From Lachnospiraceae bacterium (lineage in GTDB: Bacteria; Bacillota; Clostridia; Lachnospirales; Lachnospiraceae), in the NCBI GenBank assembly GCA_910575005.1, contig CAJTCL010000004.1:62001-126000 (forward strand): a stretch of DNA of 64,000 bases, in the 5' to 3' direction. A program made the translations under genes and the position numbers. Each line of letters begins with the position of its first letter. Position 1 is the first letter of the stretch. Shown here piece after piece: positions 1 to 11,140 of the stretch. A model generated the notes under the pieces. The model was not told where the DNA came from. It did not search any database and worked only from the letters and a program-made list of their open reading frames with translations.

Positions 1-718
1 AAAACACGGATACTTTATGAAGATCGAGTTCCACTACTTTATGCACGATTCGATCAAGAAAATAACGGTCATGGCTGACAATCACCACCGCTCCCTTATA
101 ATTCAGTAAAAAAGTCTCCAGCCAAGTAATAGAACCGATATCCAGATGGTTGGTCGGCTCGTCTAGTAAAATGATATCTGGTTTTGTCACCAAAAGTTTG
201 CCCAGACAAACTCTGGTGCGCTGTCCTCCCGACAATTCCTGCATGTGTTTGCCAAATTCTTCCTCCGTAAATCCCAGACCTTTCAATACTCCTGTAATCT
301 CACTCTTATAGGAAGACCCCCCCTTCATTTCAAATGCAGTATTGAGCCGATTATAACTCTCCATGAGCTGTTCTAGCTGCTCACCTCTTAAACTGCTCAT
401 TTTCTCTTCCATAGAGATCAATGTTTCCTGCATGGAAATAAGTTCTTCCTTGGCTGACAGCACTTCCTCATAGATTGTTTTATTTCCCTCTATATCAGGA
501 TTTTGCGGCAGATAACCAATGGTTCTGTTTTTGGCCAGAATCACTTCTCCACGATCTGCCTCCAACTCCCCCATAATAATCCGAAGCAGGGTGGTCTTCC
601 CTGCTCCGTTAATTCCTACAATTGCCATCTTCTCATTTTCTTCCACATGAAAAGAAGCATGTTGTATGATTTCATCGGTGCCAAAGGCTTTGCTGATATT
701 TTGGCAGGCTAAAATCAT
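1..718 (-). CDS. ABC-F family ATPase, N-terminal part (runs off window start)
   Basis: The ATG at 718 opens a frame of about 239 residues that continues past base 1. Visible motifs: Walker A GINGAGKTT (about residues 35-43), signature LSGGQ (about 162), Walker B ILLLDEPTNHLD (about 183-193) and the switch region SHDRYFL. The NHLD/SHDR combination and the lack of membrane segments are typical of ABC-F proteins, which act on ribosomes or give antibiotic resistance rather than transporting. The coiled linker between signature motifs (about 85-135) fits. Which ABC-F subfamily it belongs to cannot be decided because the second ATPase half lies outside the window. Confidence 0.9.
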   Translation of the reverse strand, partial: MILACQNISKAFGTDEIIQHASFHVEENEKMAIVGINGAGKTTLLRIIMGELEADRGEVILAKNRTIGYLPQNPDIEGNKTIYEEVLSAKEELISMQETLISMEEKMSSLRGEQLEQLMESYNRLNTAFEMKGGSSYKSEITGVLKGLGFTEEEFGKHMQELSGGQRTRVCLGKLLVTKPDIILLDEPTNHLDIGSITWLETFLLNYKGAVVIVSHDRYFLDRIVHKVVELDLHKVSVF

Positions 719-770
719 AATAATTTCCCTCTACTTTCCTCAGACTATCAAGGCAATTTTAAGTTCTACC

Positions 771-1979
771 TTATAACAGTCCTTCCAAATTTTTCCTAAT
801 TGCCTTAATAAACTCCTCGCTGTTTAATACCGTAGGCTGCTCTAAGGTCGTAATCAAAGCCAGATCCTTAGTCATTTTTCCAGATTCAATTGTTGACAGA
901 CATGCCTGTTCCAATTTATCTGCAAACGCAGACAACTCTGGCAGTTTGTCAAGCTCTCCACGTTTTTTCAATGCTCCTGTCCAGGCAAAGATGGTAGCTA
1001 CTGAGTTTGTGGAAGTCTCCTCTCCCTTTAAATGTTTGTAATAATGACGCTGTACGGTTCCATGTGCCGCTTCATATTCATAGAAGCCTTCTGGAGATAC
1101 CAGCACCGAAGTCATCATTGCCAATGAGCCAAAAGCAGAGCTTACCATATCACTCATCACATCCCCATCATAATTCTTACATGCCCAGATAAATCCACCC
1201 TCCGCTTTCATAATCCGTGCCACAGCATCATCAATCAATGTATAGAAATATTCAATTCCTGCTGCCTTAAATTTTTCGTCATACTCCTGATCATAGATCT
1301 CCTGAAAAATATCTTTAAACGTGTGGTCATATTTCTTAGAAATCGTGTCCTTGGTGGCAAACCACAAATCCTGTTTGGTATCTATGGCATAATTGAAACA
1401 GCTTCTGGCAAAGCTTTCAATGGAGTCATTTAAGTTGTGCTGTCCCTGAATAATTCCTGCACCTGTAAAGTTATGAATCAATTCCCTGGTCTCTGTTCCA
1501 TCCTCAGCCGTGTAGACAAGCTCACATTTTCCAGCACCTGGGATCTTCATCTCACTTGCCTTATAGACATCCCCATAGGCATGACGGGCAATCGTAATTG
1601 GTTTCTTCCAATTCTTTACACATGGCTCTATGCCCTTTACTGTAATGGGAGTACGAAATACAGTTCCATCTAAAATGGCACGGATGGTACCATTTGGGCT
1701 TTTCCACATTTCTTTTAAATCATATTCATCCATTCGTGCTGCATTGGGCGTAATTGTAGCACATTTCACCGCAACACCATACTTTTTGGTTGCATTTGCA
1801 GAATCAAATGTCACCTGGTCATCTGTCTCATTGCGATGTTCCAGTCCCAAGTCATAATACTCTGTTTTTAAATCAATAAAAGGCATCAATAATTCATCCT
1901 TAATTATTTTCCAGAGAATACGTGTCATCTCGTCTCCATCCATCTCTACCAATGGTGTTGTCATCTTAATCTTTTCCAT
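771..1979 (-). CDS. icd: NADP-dependent isocitrate dehydrogenase (type II, eukaryote-like)
   Basis: A 402-residue protein that oxidises isocitrate to 2-oxoglutarate with NADP+, the step that feeds glutamate synthesis in anaerobes with an incomplete TCA cycle. The N-terminus ([15 protein letters not shown]) and the stretch [14 protein letters not shown] are typical of the homodimeric subfamily also found in mitochondria and cytosol of eukaryotes, not the E. coli-type enzyme. [12 protein letters not shown] and length also match that subfamily. The start overlaps the 3' end of the upstream GntR gene by 14 bases and carries its own AGGAGG site inside that gene, so the two are translationally coupled and the regulator may control this enzyme (inference). 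Confidence 0.95.
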   Translation of the reverse strand: MEKIKMTTPLVEMDGDEMTRILWKIIKDELLMPFIDLKTEYYDLGLEHRNETDDQVTFDSANATKKYGVAVKCATITPNAARMDEYDLKEMWKSPNGTIRAILDGTVFRTPITVKGIEPCVKNWKKPITIARHAYGDVYKASEMKIPGAGKCELVYTAEDGTETRELIHNFTGAGIIQGQHNLNDSIESFARSCFNYAIDTKQDLWFATKDTISKKYDHTFKDIFQEIYDQEYDEKFKAAGIEYFYTLIDDAVARIMKAEGGFIWACKNYDGDVMSDMVSSAFGSLAMMTSVLVSPEGFYEYEAAHGTVQRHYYKHLKGEETSTNSVATIFAWTGALKKRGELDKLPELSAFADKLEQACLSTIESGKMTKDLALITTLEQPTVLNSEEFIKAIRKNLEGLL

Positions 1980-2646
1980 TTTCTTGTCCTCCTGTTATCT
2001 GTTCCCATCCAAGGGAATTAATATTTTTTATTGTGTTGGCTATATGAAGGCTTGCGGCATATTCTGCTCTCTTCTGATCTTGCTGTCTGATCGCCTCAAA
2101 AATCTGCTTGTGTTCCTGATTGGATGCGACAGCACGATTGGAAAAAGAGAGACTGACTCTGCTAATCTTACGCAGGTACTGGTAATAATTGTCTAACACT
2201 TGCTCCAACATTCTGCTGCCGTTGGCCTCATATAAAATTCCATGAAACAGACTGTCTAGTTTTATTACTTGTTCTATATTCCCATTTTTAATATGGAAGT
2301 CTGTCAAAAATAAAATTTCCTCCAGCGCCTCTATCTGCAGCTCCGAGATCCGTGTTGCTGCACGCTTAACACATAAACCTTCCAACACGGCTCGTATTTC
2401 ATAAATATCTTTGATGTCCTCTGGACTAAAGCCCACGACAAAAGCTCCTTTGTTGGATATAATCTCCACAAGTCCTTCTAACTCCAATTGACGCAGTGCC
2501 TCCCGCACAGGCGTCCTACTAACGCCCATCTGTTCACCGATCAACTGTTCTTTCAATTCTTCTCCCACTTTGTAGTTACCCTCTAAAATATCCTCCCGGA
2601 TTCTCTGAAACACTTTTTGCCCCAGTGAATGATTTTCTCTGTTCAA
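1966..2646 (-). CDS. GntR/FadR-family transcriptional regulator (FCD domain)
   Basis: 226 residues. The N-terminal winged helix (about 10-75) has the GntR signature [21 protein letters not shown]; the C-terminal all-helical domain (about 85-215) is of the FCD type, with acidic and His residues that in relatives bind a metal and a small carboxylate. The start codon is TTG at 2646, chosen because GGAGGG lies six bases ahead of it. The gene overlaps icd downstream, so an organic acid of the isocitrate/oxoglutarate node is a reasonable but unproven effector. Confidence 0.88.
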   Translation of the reverse strand: MNRENHSLGQKVFQRIREDILEGNYKVGEELKEQLIGEQMGVSRTPVREALRQLELEGLVEIISNKGAFVVGFSPEDIKDIYEIRAVLEGLCVKRAATRISELQIEALEEILFLTDFHIKNGNIEQVIKLDSLFHGILYEANGSRMLEQVLDNYYQYLRKISRVSLSFSNRAVASNQEHKQIFEAIRQQDQKRAEYAASLHIANTIKNINSLGWEQITGGQENGKD

Positions 2647-2716
2647 GAGAATCCCTCCTTTTGACTTCCTGTCATTTCATACCAAAAAATATTGTATCGG
2701 ACAACACTTTTTCTTG

Positions 2717-5248
2717 TCAAGGGTAAATAAAGATATATTTCACAAACCATCCTCTGATCCCTCGTTTCTGAGCCATCCTTTGCCCCACCTCTTGGTACAG
2801 TAAAAGCACAATCTGATACTCTTCATCTGTTATGCTATCCTGTGAAAATGTTGCTTTTTGAAAAAGAGTAAATGCCTGCTGCCAATTGATATCTGGCAAT
2901 GTTTGTTGTAAAATTATTTGATATTCTCGGTCACTAATTCCACTTCCACGGCTCTGGCCCATCAAACGCAGCACAACACTCAATTCTTTTGCAATTTCCT
3001 TCACTGACTGTGTTCGATTTTCTTGGTTAAAACGCTCCTGGCGCTTCTTTAAAATCCATTTTCTTCGATACCGCAAAATCAGATAAATCCCTGACATTGC
3101 CATAACAAACACAACTACTCTCTTTATGGCCAAATTTAGAATCGTGTCGTCTTTTGAGTTGATCAATTCTTTTGTAGCAGTATCTTTTGTATTTTTCCCT
3201 ATCTTATGCTCCTGTTTTGTGTCCTGTGTTTTCTGTTTCTCTTCTTTTGGCTGCTGTTTCCCCTCAGATGCAGAGACCTCCTGTTTTTTCTTTTTTCTGT
3301 CTTCCCTTTTCTGTCTTCTCTGTTCCGCTCTCTCCACAGCCTGAGTGACATGTTCTCCCTTCTTCATATTTTCCAGAATATGCTGATAATCTGGCGGAGT
3401 CGCCTCAATTGGATGAAAACCAATATTTTGTTCAAAAATCTCTGTCCAGGCATGTGCCCGCTCATCCGTGACGACTGCTGTATAGGTACCATCCTCATTT
3501 TTTTTGAAATCTGAGGGAAGTACCAGATAACCGCTGACATATCTTGCCGGAATATCATTCATCCGAAAAAGCAGGGTTGCCGCCGTCGCAAAATGCACAC
3601 AATAACCTTTGTGCTGTTCAAACAGAAAATACTCTGTGTAATCCTCCGATTCTGGCAATTCCTTGAGATCAAAGCTGTAATGATTATCCTTCCACAGCAT
3701 TTCCTGTACCATTTGCACCATTTGCTGCTGCTTGCTTTTCAACAAAAATTCATATTCCTCTTTGAAAAGCGCATCTTCTGCATTCGCATATAAATTCTGT
3801 TGTTCCGCTTCCTCTAACTTTTCAAAAATCTCATTTCTCTTCTTTTCATAGGCTTTCTGTGCCCGTTTTCTATATTTTTTGGCATAAGCGCGCAGTTTTT
3901 TTAGTCCTTCCTGCGGCAGTCTGGTATAGACTTCCTTTGTATAAGCTTCATAGGCTTTCCACATCTTAAACTTGTCTGATTCTTCCATAAATGCTTCCAT
4001 AACAGGTGTTGCCGCCCATTCCACCTCGCGTTCATCCAACTCTAAAAAAGTGTCCCACTGAAAATCAGTCTCTCTTACAGGTGATACACTTCCATCTGCC
4101 TTGATCGGCAATTCGTCTGAAATTTTTGTAAAATAAGGCATCAGTGTATAACCCCTTGGCTCTCCTTTCCACTTCACAGACACCTTTCGCTCCCATCCTA
4201 CGGTCTGATAGACCCTGGGCATATAGTGCAGACAATCATAGGGAAAAGACTGTACAACCCTAGCATATTCTAAACTATCTTTGCCCTGCTCTTGCGACCA
4301 GTCAAAAAATTCTTGTTTTGATACGTTATCCCAGGTGCCATTTTGGTATGCTCCTCCAATAAAGCCACGCAGATATAAATTGGAAGAGACTGGATAATTC
4401 ACGGTGATCTCAAACATTTCTTTACCAGTTATCTCTGGTTTGCTGTTGTCCAACTGATATTTCTTCTGTTCCCTGACAGAAAACAGAGAACTATCTACAA
4501 TTTGGCCGATCATCTCTAGCATACGATCTTCCAACAAGAGCTGTTTTGGCTGCCACTGATCGTGCCAGACTTGAACCTGCCTCCATAATGTTTCGTTACT
4601 GGCAAATAGTATTGAGATACAGATACTAATCATCACTGCCGTTCCCAACAGAAAATGACCTCGTTCCCTGATATCTAAAATTTGCAGCAAAAGTCCAGAT
4701 AAAACTAAGACAATACCACTAAATGAAGCGGTTACACCCAGCAAAAATCCCGCGGTAATCACTAAAACTGGCGGCAATACGGCAATCCATAGATGCCATT
4801 GCTTGTGTCTAACGACCAAAATCAAAAGTCCTTCCAAAAATCCCAACAACAACCCGCACATGAAAAGAAATGTCCAAGCATAGCTGTTCTCTGATTCCAG
4901 ATACCGCAACAGATATTCGGTGTCATAATAGTTGTTGATTAACTCCAGTACTCGGTTTGTCGTCACTTTTAAACTTATCTGCAAGAGATTGTGATAGCGC
5001 GCCATAATCAAGATAAATGTGCCCCCAAAAGCCACAATTCCTATCGTCATCCACTTGCGGCCAATATCCATAATTATTACACCAACTGCAAGCCCCGCCG
5101 CCGCTGTCAAGGAAAAACGCCAAGGAATATAGATATCCAAAATTCTTTGCAGACAGAGGGACATGCCAAGAAAAATCATAAAAAAACTGATTTCTCTCTG
5201 CACGCCCCCAAGCCATCCTCTGCTCTTTTTGAATGATGTCTCTTCCAT
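2717..5248 (-). CDS. Membrane transglutaminase-like protein (TgpA/DUF3488 type)
   Basis: 843 residues. The N-terminal 220 residues hold about six hydrophobic segments, followed by a large extracytoplasmic part containing the transglutaminase core: Cys in GYCVHFA (about 546), His in DERAHAWTEIF and an acidic residue in GFHPIEATPP, the usual Cys-His-Asp/Glu triad. A Lys/Glu/Gln-rich stretch (about 640-700) leads to one more membrane helix (about 712-730) and a cytoplasmic tail. It is the last of the MoxR-DUF58-transglutaminase trio, a widespread arrangement whose substrate is unknown. It probably crosslinks or cleaves envelope proteins (inference). The gap to the DUF58 gene is only 26 bases. 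Confidence 0.88.
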   Translation of the reverse strand: MEETSFKKSRGWLGGVQREISFFMIFLGMSLCLQRILDIYIPWRFSLTAAAGLAVGVIIMDIGRKWMTIGIVAFGGTFILIMARYHNLLQISLKVTTNRVLELINNYYDTEYLLRYLESENSYAWTFLFMCGLLLGFLEGLLILVVRHKQWHLWIAVLPPVLVITAGFLLGVTASFSGIVLVLSGLLLQILDIRERGHFLLGTAVMISICISILFASNETLWRQVQVWHDQWQPKQLLLEDRMLEMIGQIVDSSLFSVREQKKYQLDNSKPEITGKEMFEITVNYPVSSNLYLRGFIGGAYQNGTWDNVSKQEFFDWSQEQGKDSLEYARVVQSFPYDCLHYMPRVYQTVGWERKVSVKWKGEPRGYTLMPYFTKISDELPIKADGSVSPVRETDFQWDTFLELDEREVEWAATPVMEAFMEESDKFKMWKAYEAYTKEVYTRLPQEGLKKLRAYAKKYRKRAQKAYEKKRNEIFEKLEEAEQQNLYANAEDALFKEEYEFLLKSKQQQMVQMVQEMLWKDNHYSFDLKELPESEDYTEYFLFEQHKGYCVHFATAATLLFRMNDIPARYVSGYLVLPSDFKKNEDGTYTAVVTDERAHAWTEIFEQNIGFHPIEATPPDYQHILENMKKGEHVTQAVERAEQRRQKREDRKKKKQEVSASEGKQQPKEEKQKTQDTKQEHKIGKNTKDTATKELINSKDDTILNLAIKRVVVFVMAMSGIYLILRYRRKWILKKRQERFNQENRTQSVKEIAKELSVVLRLMGQSRGSGISDREYQIILQQTLPDINWQQAFTLFQKATFSQDSITDEEYQIVLLLYQEVGQRMAQKRGIRGWFVKYIFIYP

Positions 5249-5274
5249 AAATGCTGCCTTTCCCTCTATCTTCT

Positions 5275-6378
5275 TTACAACAAAAGCTCTAATTCTAACA
5301 TCTGGCTTCTCACCTGATTTGGCATTATCTTTGCCTCTTGCTTTCCATTACAAAAAAGCTCTAATTCTTGATTCCATACAAGAAAGGACGCGTATGTTTC
5401 CCCTGGATAATCTTTCGCATAATCCTGTGGACATGCACCCTTTTCTATTCCACACAAAGAAATCTGATTCCAAAAATCAAAAAGATCTTCCTGCCTGCGT
5501 ATGGCTTTACGCTGTAACTGCGGTTCTTCCTTCTGCTGCCAGACAAGATAATGTGCACATTCCTGCAACAGCAACTCCTGAGAAATGGTGTGCAGCACTT
5601 CCCAATATGTGCGTGATTTTCTGCTGCTCAAAGCTGATAAAGATACATCAAGAAAACACACCACATTACAATTCATTGGCATGCTCAGCTCTGCCACAAT
5701 CATGGCTTCATTTTTAGCAGAGAGCTTCCAGTGAATCCGATTCAGGCGGTCTCCCTTCTGGTACTCACGCAGCTTTAATGTCTCTGAGGGGTCATCTCCA
5801 CTGATCTGTGGATGATAATGTTGTCCGTCTGACCAAAACAGACGGGTACGGATTCCAACCTTAATTGTAGTGTCATAGACTGCTGGAAAAATCATGATCT
5901 GTTTTTGTATCTGCTGTTTCTTCTGTAAATACAAAAAGTTCATCCATTCATAACAACGCAGTCCCATGCATTCTGCCTGCCATAAACCAAACTCTGGCTC
6001 CCGAATCTTCGTCATAAATTCTGCCATACCCTCTGCCGGAACCTTTCCCTGTACTTTTACCAGACGGGTTTTCCCAGTTGCCACATGTTTAAGACGAATC
6101 TTAGCCCACACTCTGGGCAACGTTATGCCGCTATGATTTTCCACGCGGATCCCTGTAAGATATGACTCAACATGGTCTGTTTTAGCATATGTTAATTCTG
6201 CCTCACTTGATAATATCTCATATTCCAATCTTTGTCTGGCATAGGATAAGACACACAGAAAAAAGAAGGGTAACAAAACTGCTGCCCCGCATACTGCAAG
6301 TAATCCGCGGCTTTCATATAATACCGCCAAATAAAAGTTCCCAGCAATCCCCAGCCCATAGACAATACTTTTTCCCAT
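5275..6378 (-). CDS. DUF58 domain protein
   Basis: 367 residues. A hydrophobic hairpin near the N-terminus (about 5-45) anchors it; the DUF58 signature LREYQKGDRLNRIHWKLSAK lies at about 205-225, followed by a vWA-like region with FLDVSLSALSS. DUF58 proteins are regular partners of MoxR ATPases; by analogy with metal-chelatase systems the vWA-like part may be handled by MoxR. It sits 13 bases downstream of moxR and 26 bases upstream of the transglutaminase gene, so all three are surely cotranscribed. Confidence 0.87.
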   Translation of the reverse strand: MGKSIVYGLGIAGNFYLAVLYESRGLLAVCGAAVLLPFFFLCVLSYARQRLEYEILSSEAELTYAKTDHVESYLTGIRVENHSGITLPRVWAKIRLKHVATGKTRLVKVQGKVPAEGMAEFMTKIREPEFGLWQAECMGLRCYEWMNFLYLQKKQQIQKQIMIFPAVYDTTIKVGIRTRLFWSDGQHYHPQISGDDPSETLKLREYQKGDRLNRIHWKLSAKNEAMIVAELSMPMNCNVVCFLDVSLSALSSRKSRTYWEVLHTISQELLLQECAHYLVWQQKEEPQLQRKAIRRQEDLFDFWNQISLCGIEKGACPQDYAKDYPGETYASFLVWNQELELFCNGKQEAKIMPNQVRSQMLELELLL

Positions 6379-6391
6379 ATTTTGTCACCTT

Positions 6392-7336
6392 TCAGACACT
6401 TTTCGGCGCTGGGGCACTCTTTAAAATCTCGGTCAAAATCTGTTCTGCATCTATATGCGCCGCCCGCGCCTTGGAATTTAACATAATTCGATGTCCGCAG
6501 ACTGCAAGAAAGATATCTTCCACATCCTCGGGCAGCACATAATCTCTCTGGCGTAAAAATGCCATCGCCTTTGCCATCTGCAAGATATTGATCGTTCCCC
6601 TGGGGCTGATTCCCAAATCAATCATACGATGATTCCTAGTGTGATTGACTAGATTTCCTACATATTGGTACAATTCTTCCTGTACATATATTTTATCTGC
6701 AAATTTCTGTATGGAGAGCAATTCCTTTTGAGAAATCACCGCCTGTACTTCTTCTTGTCGCTGCATCCCTTTTAAAATCTGAATCTCATCTTCCATATCA
6801 GGATAGCCCAATTTTAAACAGACCATAAAACGATCAAGCTGGGCTTCGGGAAGCATCCAGGTTCCAGCGCTTCCAAAAGGATTCTGCGTGGCAATGACAA
6901 TAAACGGAGAAGGCACTTCATGACTAACGCCATCCACCGTCACCTTCTGTTCTTCCATCACCTCCAAAAGTGCAGACTGTGTCTTGGGGGACGTGCGGTT
7001 AATCTCATCTGCTAAAAGAAGATTACACATCACGCTACCTGGTTGATAGACAAAACTTCCGATATCTTTTTGATACATAGAAAATCCTGTCAAATCTGAG
7101 GGCATTACATCTGGCGTAAATTGCACTCTATTCTGTTTTAGAGACATAGATTTTGATAAGGCCATTGCCAAAGTGGTTTTGCCGACACCAGGAATATCAT
7201 TCAAGAGAATATGTCCGCCGGCAAGAATAGCAGCCACTGCCATTACAATACAGTCATCCTTGCCAATCACTGCCTTTTTCACTTCATTGATCACTTCAAA
7301 TGCTGGAATCTGCTGTTTATATGTTCCTGTTCCCAT
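6392..7336 (-). CDS. MoxR-family AAA+ ATPase
   Basis: 314 residues. Walker A GVGKTT at about 50-55, Walker B LLLADEINRTSPKTQ at about 106-120, sensor 1 VIATQNPFGSAGTW and an arginine-bearing C-terminal lid (SPRGTINILQMAKA). These are the MoxR hallmarks. MoxR proteins act as chaperones that assemble or activate partner proteins, here presumably the DUF58 and transglutaminase proteins downstream. It begins only five bases after the stop of V-ATPase subunit D, so it appears to belong to the same transcript as the ATPase; that linkage is unusual. Confidence 0.92.
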   Translation of the reverse strand: MGTGTYKQQIPAFEVINEVKKAVIGKDDCIVMAVAAILAGGHILLNDIPGVGKTTLAMALSKSMSLKQNRVQFTPDVMPSDLTGFSMYQKDIGSFVYQPGSVMCNLLLADEINRTSPKTQSALLEVMEEQKVTVDGVSHEVPSPFIVIATQNPFGSAGTWMLPEAQLDRFMVCLKLGYPDMEDEIQILKGMQRQEEVQAVISQKELLSIQKFADKIYVQEELYQYVGNLVNHTRNHRMIDLGISPRGTINILQMAKAMAFLRQRDYVLPEDVEDIFLAVCGHRIMLNSKARAAHIDAEQILTEILKSAPAPKSV

Positions 7337-7341
7337 TACTT

Positions 7342-7962
7342 CTATACCTTCTGCTTCATACGTTTTATCACTTTCAATCTTGTGAATTCTTCTCGTTCCT
7401 TCTCCTCTAGAGCACTCTGAATATTCTTAGTCAGAGATTCAAATTTGGGGATGGTAATATTCTGCAAAGCATTAGCGCGCTTCTGTGTTTTTTTAATGTT
7501 GTAGGCCAGACGATAGGCACTGGTCTCAATCTGTGCCAGACGAATCGTCAGTTCCTTTACTTTTTGAAATTTTTCACTAGCCTGATCGAGTGACATTTTT
7601 GTGCCATAAAATGGGTAAGCAGGTTTTGGCTCAGCGCCGCTATATTCCACCTTTGGAATCTCTGTGCCCATCACGCTGCGCCGTTTAATCATAATCGAAT
7701 CTTCCACAGGAACACTCAAACTCAATGCCTCCACTTCATGGATCCCCATCTGAATATTTGCCTTCTGCAAGGCAAGATAAGCGCTGGTAAAGGTCACATC
7801 AATTTCTTTTTGAATGTCTGTCGCCTGTTCAATCAGCTCCATCAATTCCCGAATCAGAATATTTCTCTTCTTATCCATCAATTCATAACCCTGTTTGGAC
7901 AGAGCCAGGGAATTCTTTGCCAATATCAAATTTCCTTTTGTGGGAAATGTATTTGGATCCAT
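7342..7962 (-). CDS. atpD: V-type ATP synthase subunit D (central stalk)
   Basis: 206 residues, almost wholly helical, with the long coiled coils at both ends expected of the rotor shaft. The opening PTKGNLILAKNSLALSKQGYELMDKKRNIL is typical of subunit D. It links the A3B3 head to the membrane ring with subunits F and C. Start ATG at 7962 follows subunit B by 27 bases. Confidence 0.95.
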   Translation of the reverse strand: MDPNTFPTKGNLILAKNSLALSKQGYELMDKKRNILIRELMELIEQATDIQKEIDVTFTSAYLALQKANIQMGIHEVEALSLSVPVEDSIMIKRRSVMGTEIPKVEYSGAEPKPAYPFYGTKMSLDQASEKFQKVKELTIRLAQIETSAYRLAYNIKKTQKRANALQNITIPKFESLTKNIQSALEEKEREEFTRLKVIKRMKQKV

Positions 7963-7989
7963 TTTATCTCACCTCGCTGCGTTCGTCGC

Positions 7990-9363
7990 TTATCGCTCAT
8001 AGTATCTTTCCAAAATCTTTGTATCAATACGGTCTAACTCTTCCTTGGGCAGAATATGCAGCAGTCTCCAGCCAATATCCAATGTCTCCTCAATGGTGCG
8101 GTTTTCGTTTACTCCCTGTGCCACAAATTCCTGCTCAAAACCAACGCCAAACTCCAGATATTTTTTATCGGTCTCCGACAATTCATCCTCTCCAATTACA
8201 CTGGCCAAATCTCTGGCCTCTCCCACTCTCGCGTAGGAGGAAAAGAGCTGATTAGCCACATCCTGGTGATCTTCTCTGGTATACTCTGCTCCAATGCCGT
8301 CCTTCATCAGACGAGAAAGCGAAGGCAGTACATTGATAGGCGGATAGACGTTTTTCTGATGCAAAGAGCGCTCCAATACAATCTGACCCTCTGTGATATA
8401 TCCAGTTAAATCTGGAATTGGGTGAGTGATATCATCATTGGGCATAGTTAAAATGGGAATCTGTGTCACACTGCCTTCCCGCCCCTGTACAATTCCAGCG
8501 CGTTCGTACAACGTGGCCAATTCACTGTATAGATAGCCTGGATACCCTTTACGGCTGGGAATTTCCCCCTTGGAGGCAGATACCTCTCGCATTGCCTCTG
8601 CATAAGAAGTCATATCAGTTAAGATTACCAAGATATGCATATTTTTATCAAATGCCAGATATTCTGCAGCGGTCAGCGCCACTTTAGGAGTAATCAATCG
8701 CTCGGCCACTGGGTCATTGGAAAGATTTAAAAACATGGTAACATGGGAACTCACACCGCTCTCCTCAAATTTCCTGCGAAAAAATTCTGCCACATCATAT
8801 TTGACGCCCATAGCCGCAAATACGATTCCAAATTCCTCGTCAGAATCCTCTCCCAAGGACGCCTGCTCGACAATCTGTGCCGCTAACTGGTCATGCGGCA
8901 AGCCATTGCCAGAAAAAATTGGCAGTTTCTGCCCCCGAATCAGCGTTGTCAAACCGTCTATAGCCGACACTCCAGTACGGATATAATTTCGCGGATATTC
9001 TCTGGTACAAGGATTTAAAGGCAAACCGTTTACATCTCGCACTGCCTCAGGGTCAATCTTGCCAAGTCCATCAATTGGTTCCCCCAATCCATTGAAAGTT
9101 CTTCCCAAAATTTCCAGAGAAAGACCGATTTCCATTGGATGGCCGCTTAATCTGGTATGTGTATTTTTCAAAGACATTTCATCGGTATTGTCAAATACCT
9201 GAATCACTGCTTTATCTTCATCCACAGCAACAATTCTGCCTTTTTTGCGCTGACTGCCATCGACCACAAACTCAATCATTTCCTCATAGAACGCATCCTT
9301 CACGCCCTCTAACACAATCAGAGGGCCGTTGATCTCACTTAAACCTAAATATTCAATCGCCAT
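7990..9363 (-). CDS. atpB: V-type ATP synthase subunit B
   Basis: 457 residues from the ATG at 9363, chosen because AGGAGGG sits just before it and because the family begins [15 protein letters not shown]; a longer in-frame opening at 9414 would overlap the atpA end. This is the non-catalytic head subunit: instead of a Walker A loop it has [12 protein letters not shown], as is normal for [32 protein letters not shown] is the family signature region. It alternates with A in the hexameric head that couples ATP to ion movement. Confidence 0.96.
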   Translation of the reverse strand: MAIEYLGLSEINGPLIVLEGVKDAFYEEMIEFVVDGSQRKKGRIVAVDEDKAVIQVFDNTDEMSLKNTHTRLSGHPMEIGLSLEILGRTFNGLGEPIDGLGKIDPEAVRDVNGLPLNPCTREYPRNYIRTGVSAIDGLTTLIRGQKLPIFSGNGLPHDQLAAQIVEQASLGEDSDEEFGIVFAAMGVKYDVAEFFRRKFEESGVSSHVTMFLNLSNDPVAERLITPKVALTAAEYLAFDKNMHILVILTDMTSYAEAMREVSASKGEIPSRKGYPGYLYSELATLYERAGIVQGREGSVTQIPILTMPNDDITHPIPDLTGYITEGQIVLERSLHQKNVYPPINVLPSLSRLMKDGIGAEYTREDHQDVANQLFSSYARVGEARDLASVIGEDELSETDKKYLEFGVGFEQEFVAQGVNENRTIEETLDIGWRLLHILPKEELDRIDTKILERYYER

Positions 9364-9373
9364 ATCTACCCTC

Positions 9374-11140
9374 CTACGCGTTGGTTGACAGCAAATTTTG
9401 ATAAAATTCGTCAATCATCTGCCGATATTCCTCAAATTTGTACAATTCTTTATTTGCCACATCATATTTGATGGAAATAATTTTCTCAAAGATACGATTC
9501 TCACGAAGCATTGCCATAGGCATTCCTATGTTAATCAGATCCTTGCATTTTTCATAGAGATATAAAATCACCTTCATCATTTGAAGCTGCTTTTCCATTG
9601 GTACAAAGGTATCTTCTGCATGAAATGCATTCTGTTGTAAAAACCCTAAACGTATCACCCTGGCAATCTCTAAAATCAATTTCTGATCATCTGGAAGCAC
9701 ATCACTTCCGATCAATTTTACAATCTCATTGAGACGACTCTCTGTGGTAAGGATATTTAACAATTCATTGCGGCAGGGAATAAAATCAGCTCCCACATGC
9801 GCTCCATACCAACTCTCTAAATCTCCCAGATATTCTGTGTAGCTCGTCAGCCAATTGATAGCTGGATAATGTCTGGCATAAGCCAGTGCCTTGTCCAAGG
9901 CCAAAAAACAGCGCACAAAACGTTTGGTATTCTGAGTGACCGGTTCCGAGAAATCTCCTCCCTGCGGAGATACTGCACCGATAATTGTCACACTGCCATC
10001 TGTTCCATTGAGGTTTTCTACATAACCAGCACGCTCATAGAATGCGGACAAACGTGAGGCAAGGTATGCCGGAAAGCCTTCTTCGGCAGGCATTTCCTCT
10101 AATCTGCCAGACAACTCTCGCAAAGCTTCTGCCCAGCGGGAGGTGGAATCTGCCATAATTGCCACATGATAGCCCATATCACGGTAATATTCTGCCAACG
10201 TCAGTCCTGTGTAAATGCTGGCCTCCCTCGCCGCTACTGGCATATTGGATGTATTGGCAATCAAAGTCGTGCGATCCATCAAAAGATTGCCTGTCTTGGG
10301 ATCGACCAATTTAGAAAATTCTTCTAAAACATTGGTCATCTCGTTGCCACGTTCCCCGCAACCAATATAGATAATAATATCGGCATCCGACCATTTGGCA
10401 AGCTGATGCTGGGTCATCGTCTTTCCTGTTCCAAAACCACCAGGAATAGCCGCCGTGCCACCCTTGGCAATTGGAAACAATGTATCTAAGATACGCTGTC
10501 CTGTGACTAGAGGCCGGTCTGCCGGATAACGCTTTTGTATGGGACGGGGAATCCGAATTGGCCACTGCTGGGTCATGGTCAATGTCTCCTGTGTACCATC
10601 GGATTTCTGAATTTTCACCAATGGCTCCTCAATTGTATAACTGCCATTTTCTGCTACCCAGACCACAGTTCCATTGACCTGTGGCGGTACCATCACTTTA
10701 TGCATAATAGCAGGAGTCTCTGGAACTTCGGCAATAATTGTACCACCACTGACGATATCTTGAGGTTTGACACAGATGGTAGTCTCCCACTTACGATTTT
10801 TATCCAGTAGATCCACATTGACACCACGCGGAATATAGGCGCCATTATTCTGTCCTATCAACTGCAACGGCCGCTCAATTCCATCAAAAATATTAGTGAT
10901 AATTCCTGGTGCAAGCGTGACACTGATTGCTTTGCTTGCACCCTCCACCAGTTCTCCTGGACGCAGTCCAGTAGTCTCCTCAAACACCTGAATCGTGGTC
11001 TCCTCACGATTCAGCCCAATGACCTCCCCTACCAGGCGGTTCTTTCCCACATAGACCATTTCTGACATTTTAAAGCCCAGATTGCCCTTAATTGTAATGA
11101 TCGGACCATTGATCCCATAGATATTTCCTGTAATGCTCAT
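9374..11140 (-). CDS. atpA: V-type ATP synthase catalytic subunit A
   Basis: 588 residues. Walker A GGFGTGKT (about 231-238), the catalytic Glu within [15 protein letters not shown] and the Walker B-like [14 protein letters not shown] are all intact. The extra non-homologous region of about 100 residues before the P-loop (about 110-190) separates it from F-type beta subunits. It overlaps subunit E by four bases and is followed by subunit B after 10 bases. Confidence 0.97.
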   Translation of the reverse strand: MSITGNIYGINGPIITIKGNLGFKMSEMVYVGKNRLVGEVIGLNREETTIQVFEETTGLRPGELVEGASKAISVTLAPGIITNIFDGIERPLQLIGQNNGAYIPRGVNVDLLDKNRKWETTICVKPQDIVSGGTIIAEVPETPAIMHKVMVPPQVNGTVVWVAENGSYTIEEPLVKIQKSDGTQETLTMTQQWPIRIPRPIQKRYPADRPLVTGQRILDTLFPIAKGGTAAIPGGFGTGKTMTQHQLAKWSDADIIIYIGCGERGNEMTNVLEEFSKLVDPKTGNLLMDRTTLIANTSNMPVAAREASIYTGLTLAEYYRDMGYHVAIMADSTSRWAEALRELSGRLEEMPAEEGFPAYLASRLSAFYERAGYVENLNGTDGSVTIIGAVSPQGGDFSEPVTQNTKRFVRCFLALDKALAYARHYPAINWLTSYTEYLGDLESWYGAHVGADFIPCRNELLNILTTESRLNEIVKLIGSDVLPDDQKLILEIARVIRLGFLQQNAFHAEDTFVPMEKQLQMMKVILYLYEKCKDLINIGMPMAMLRENRIFEKIISIKYDVANKELYKFEEYRQMIDEFYQNLLSTNA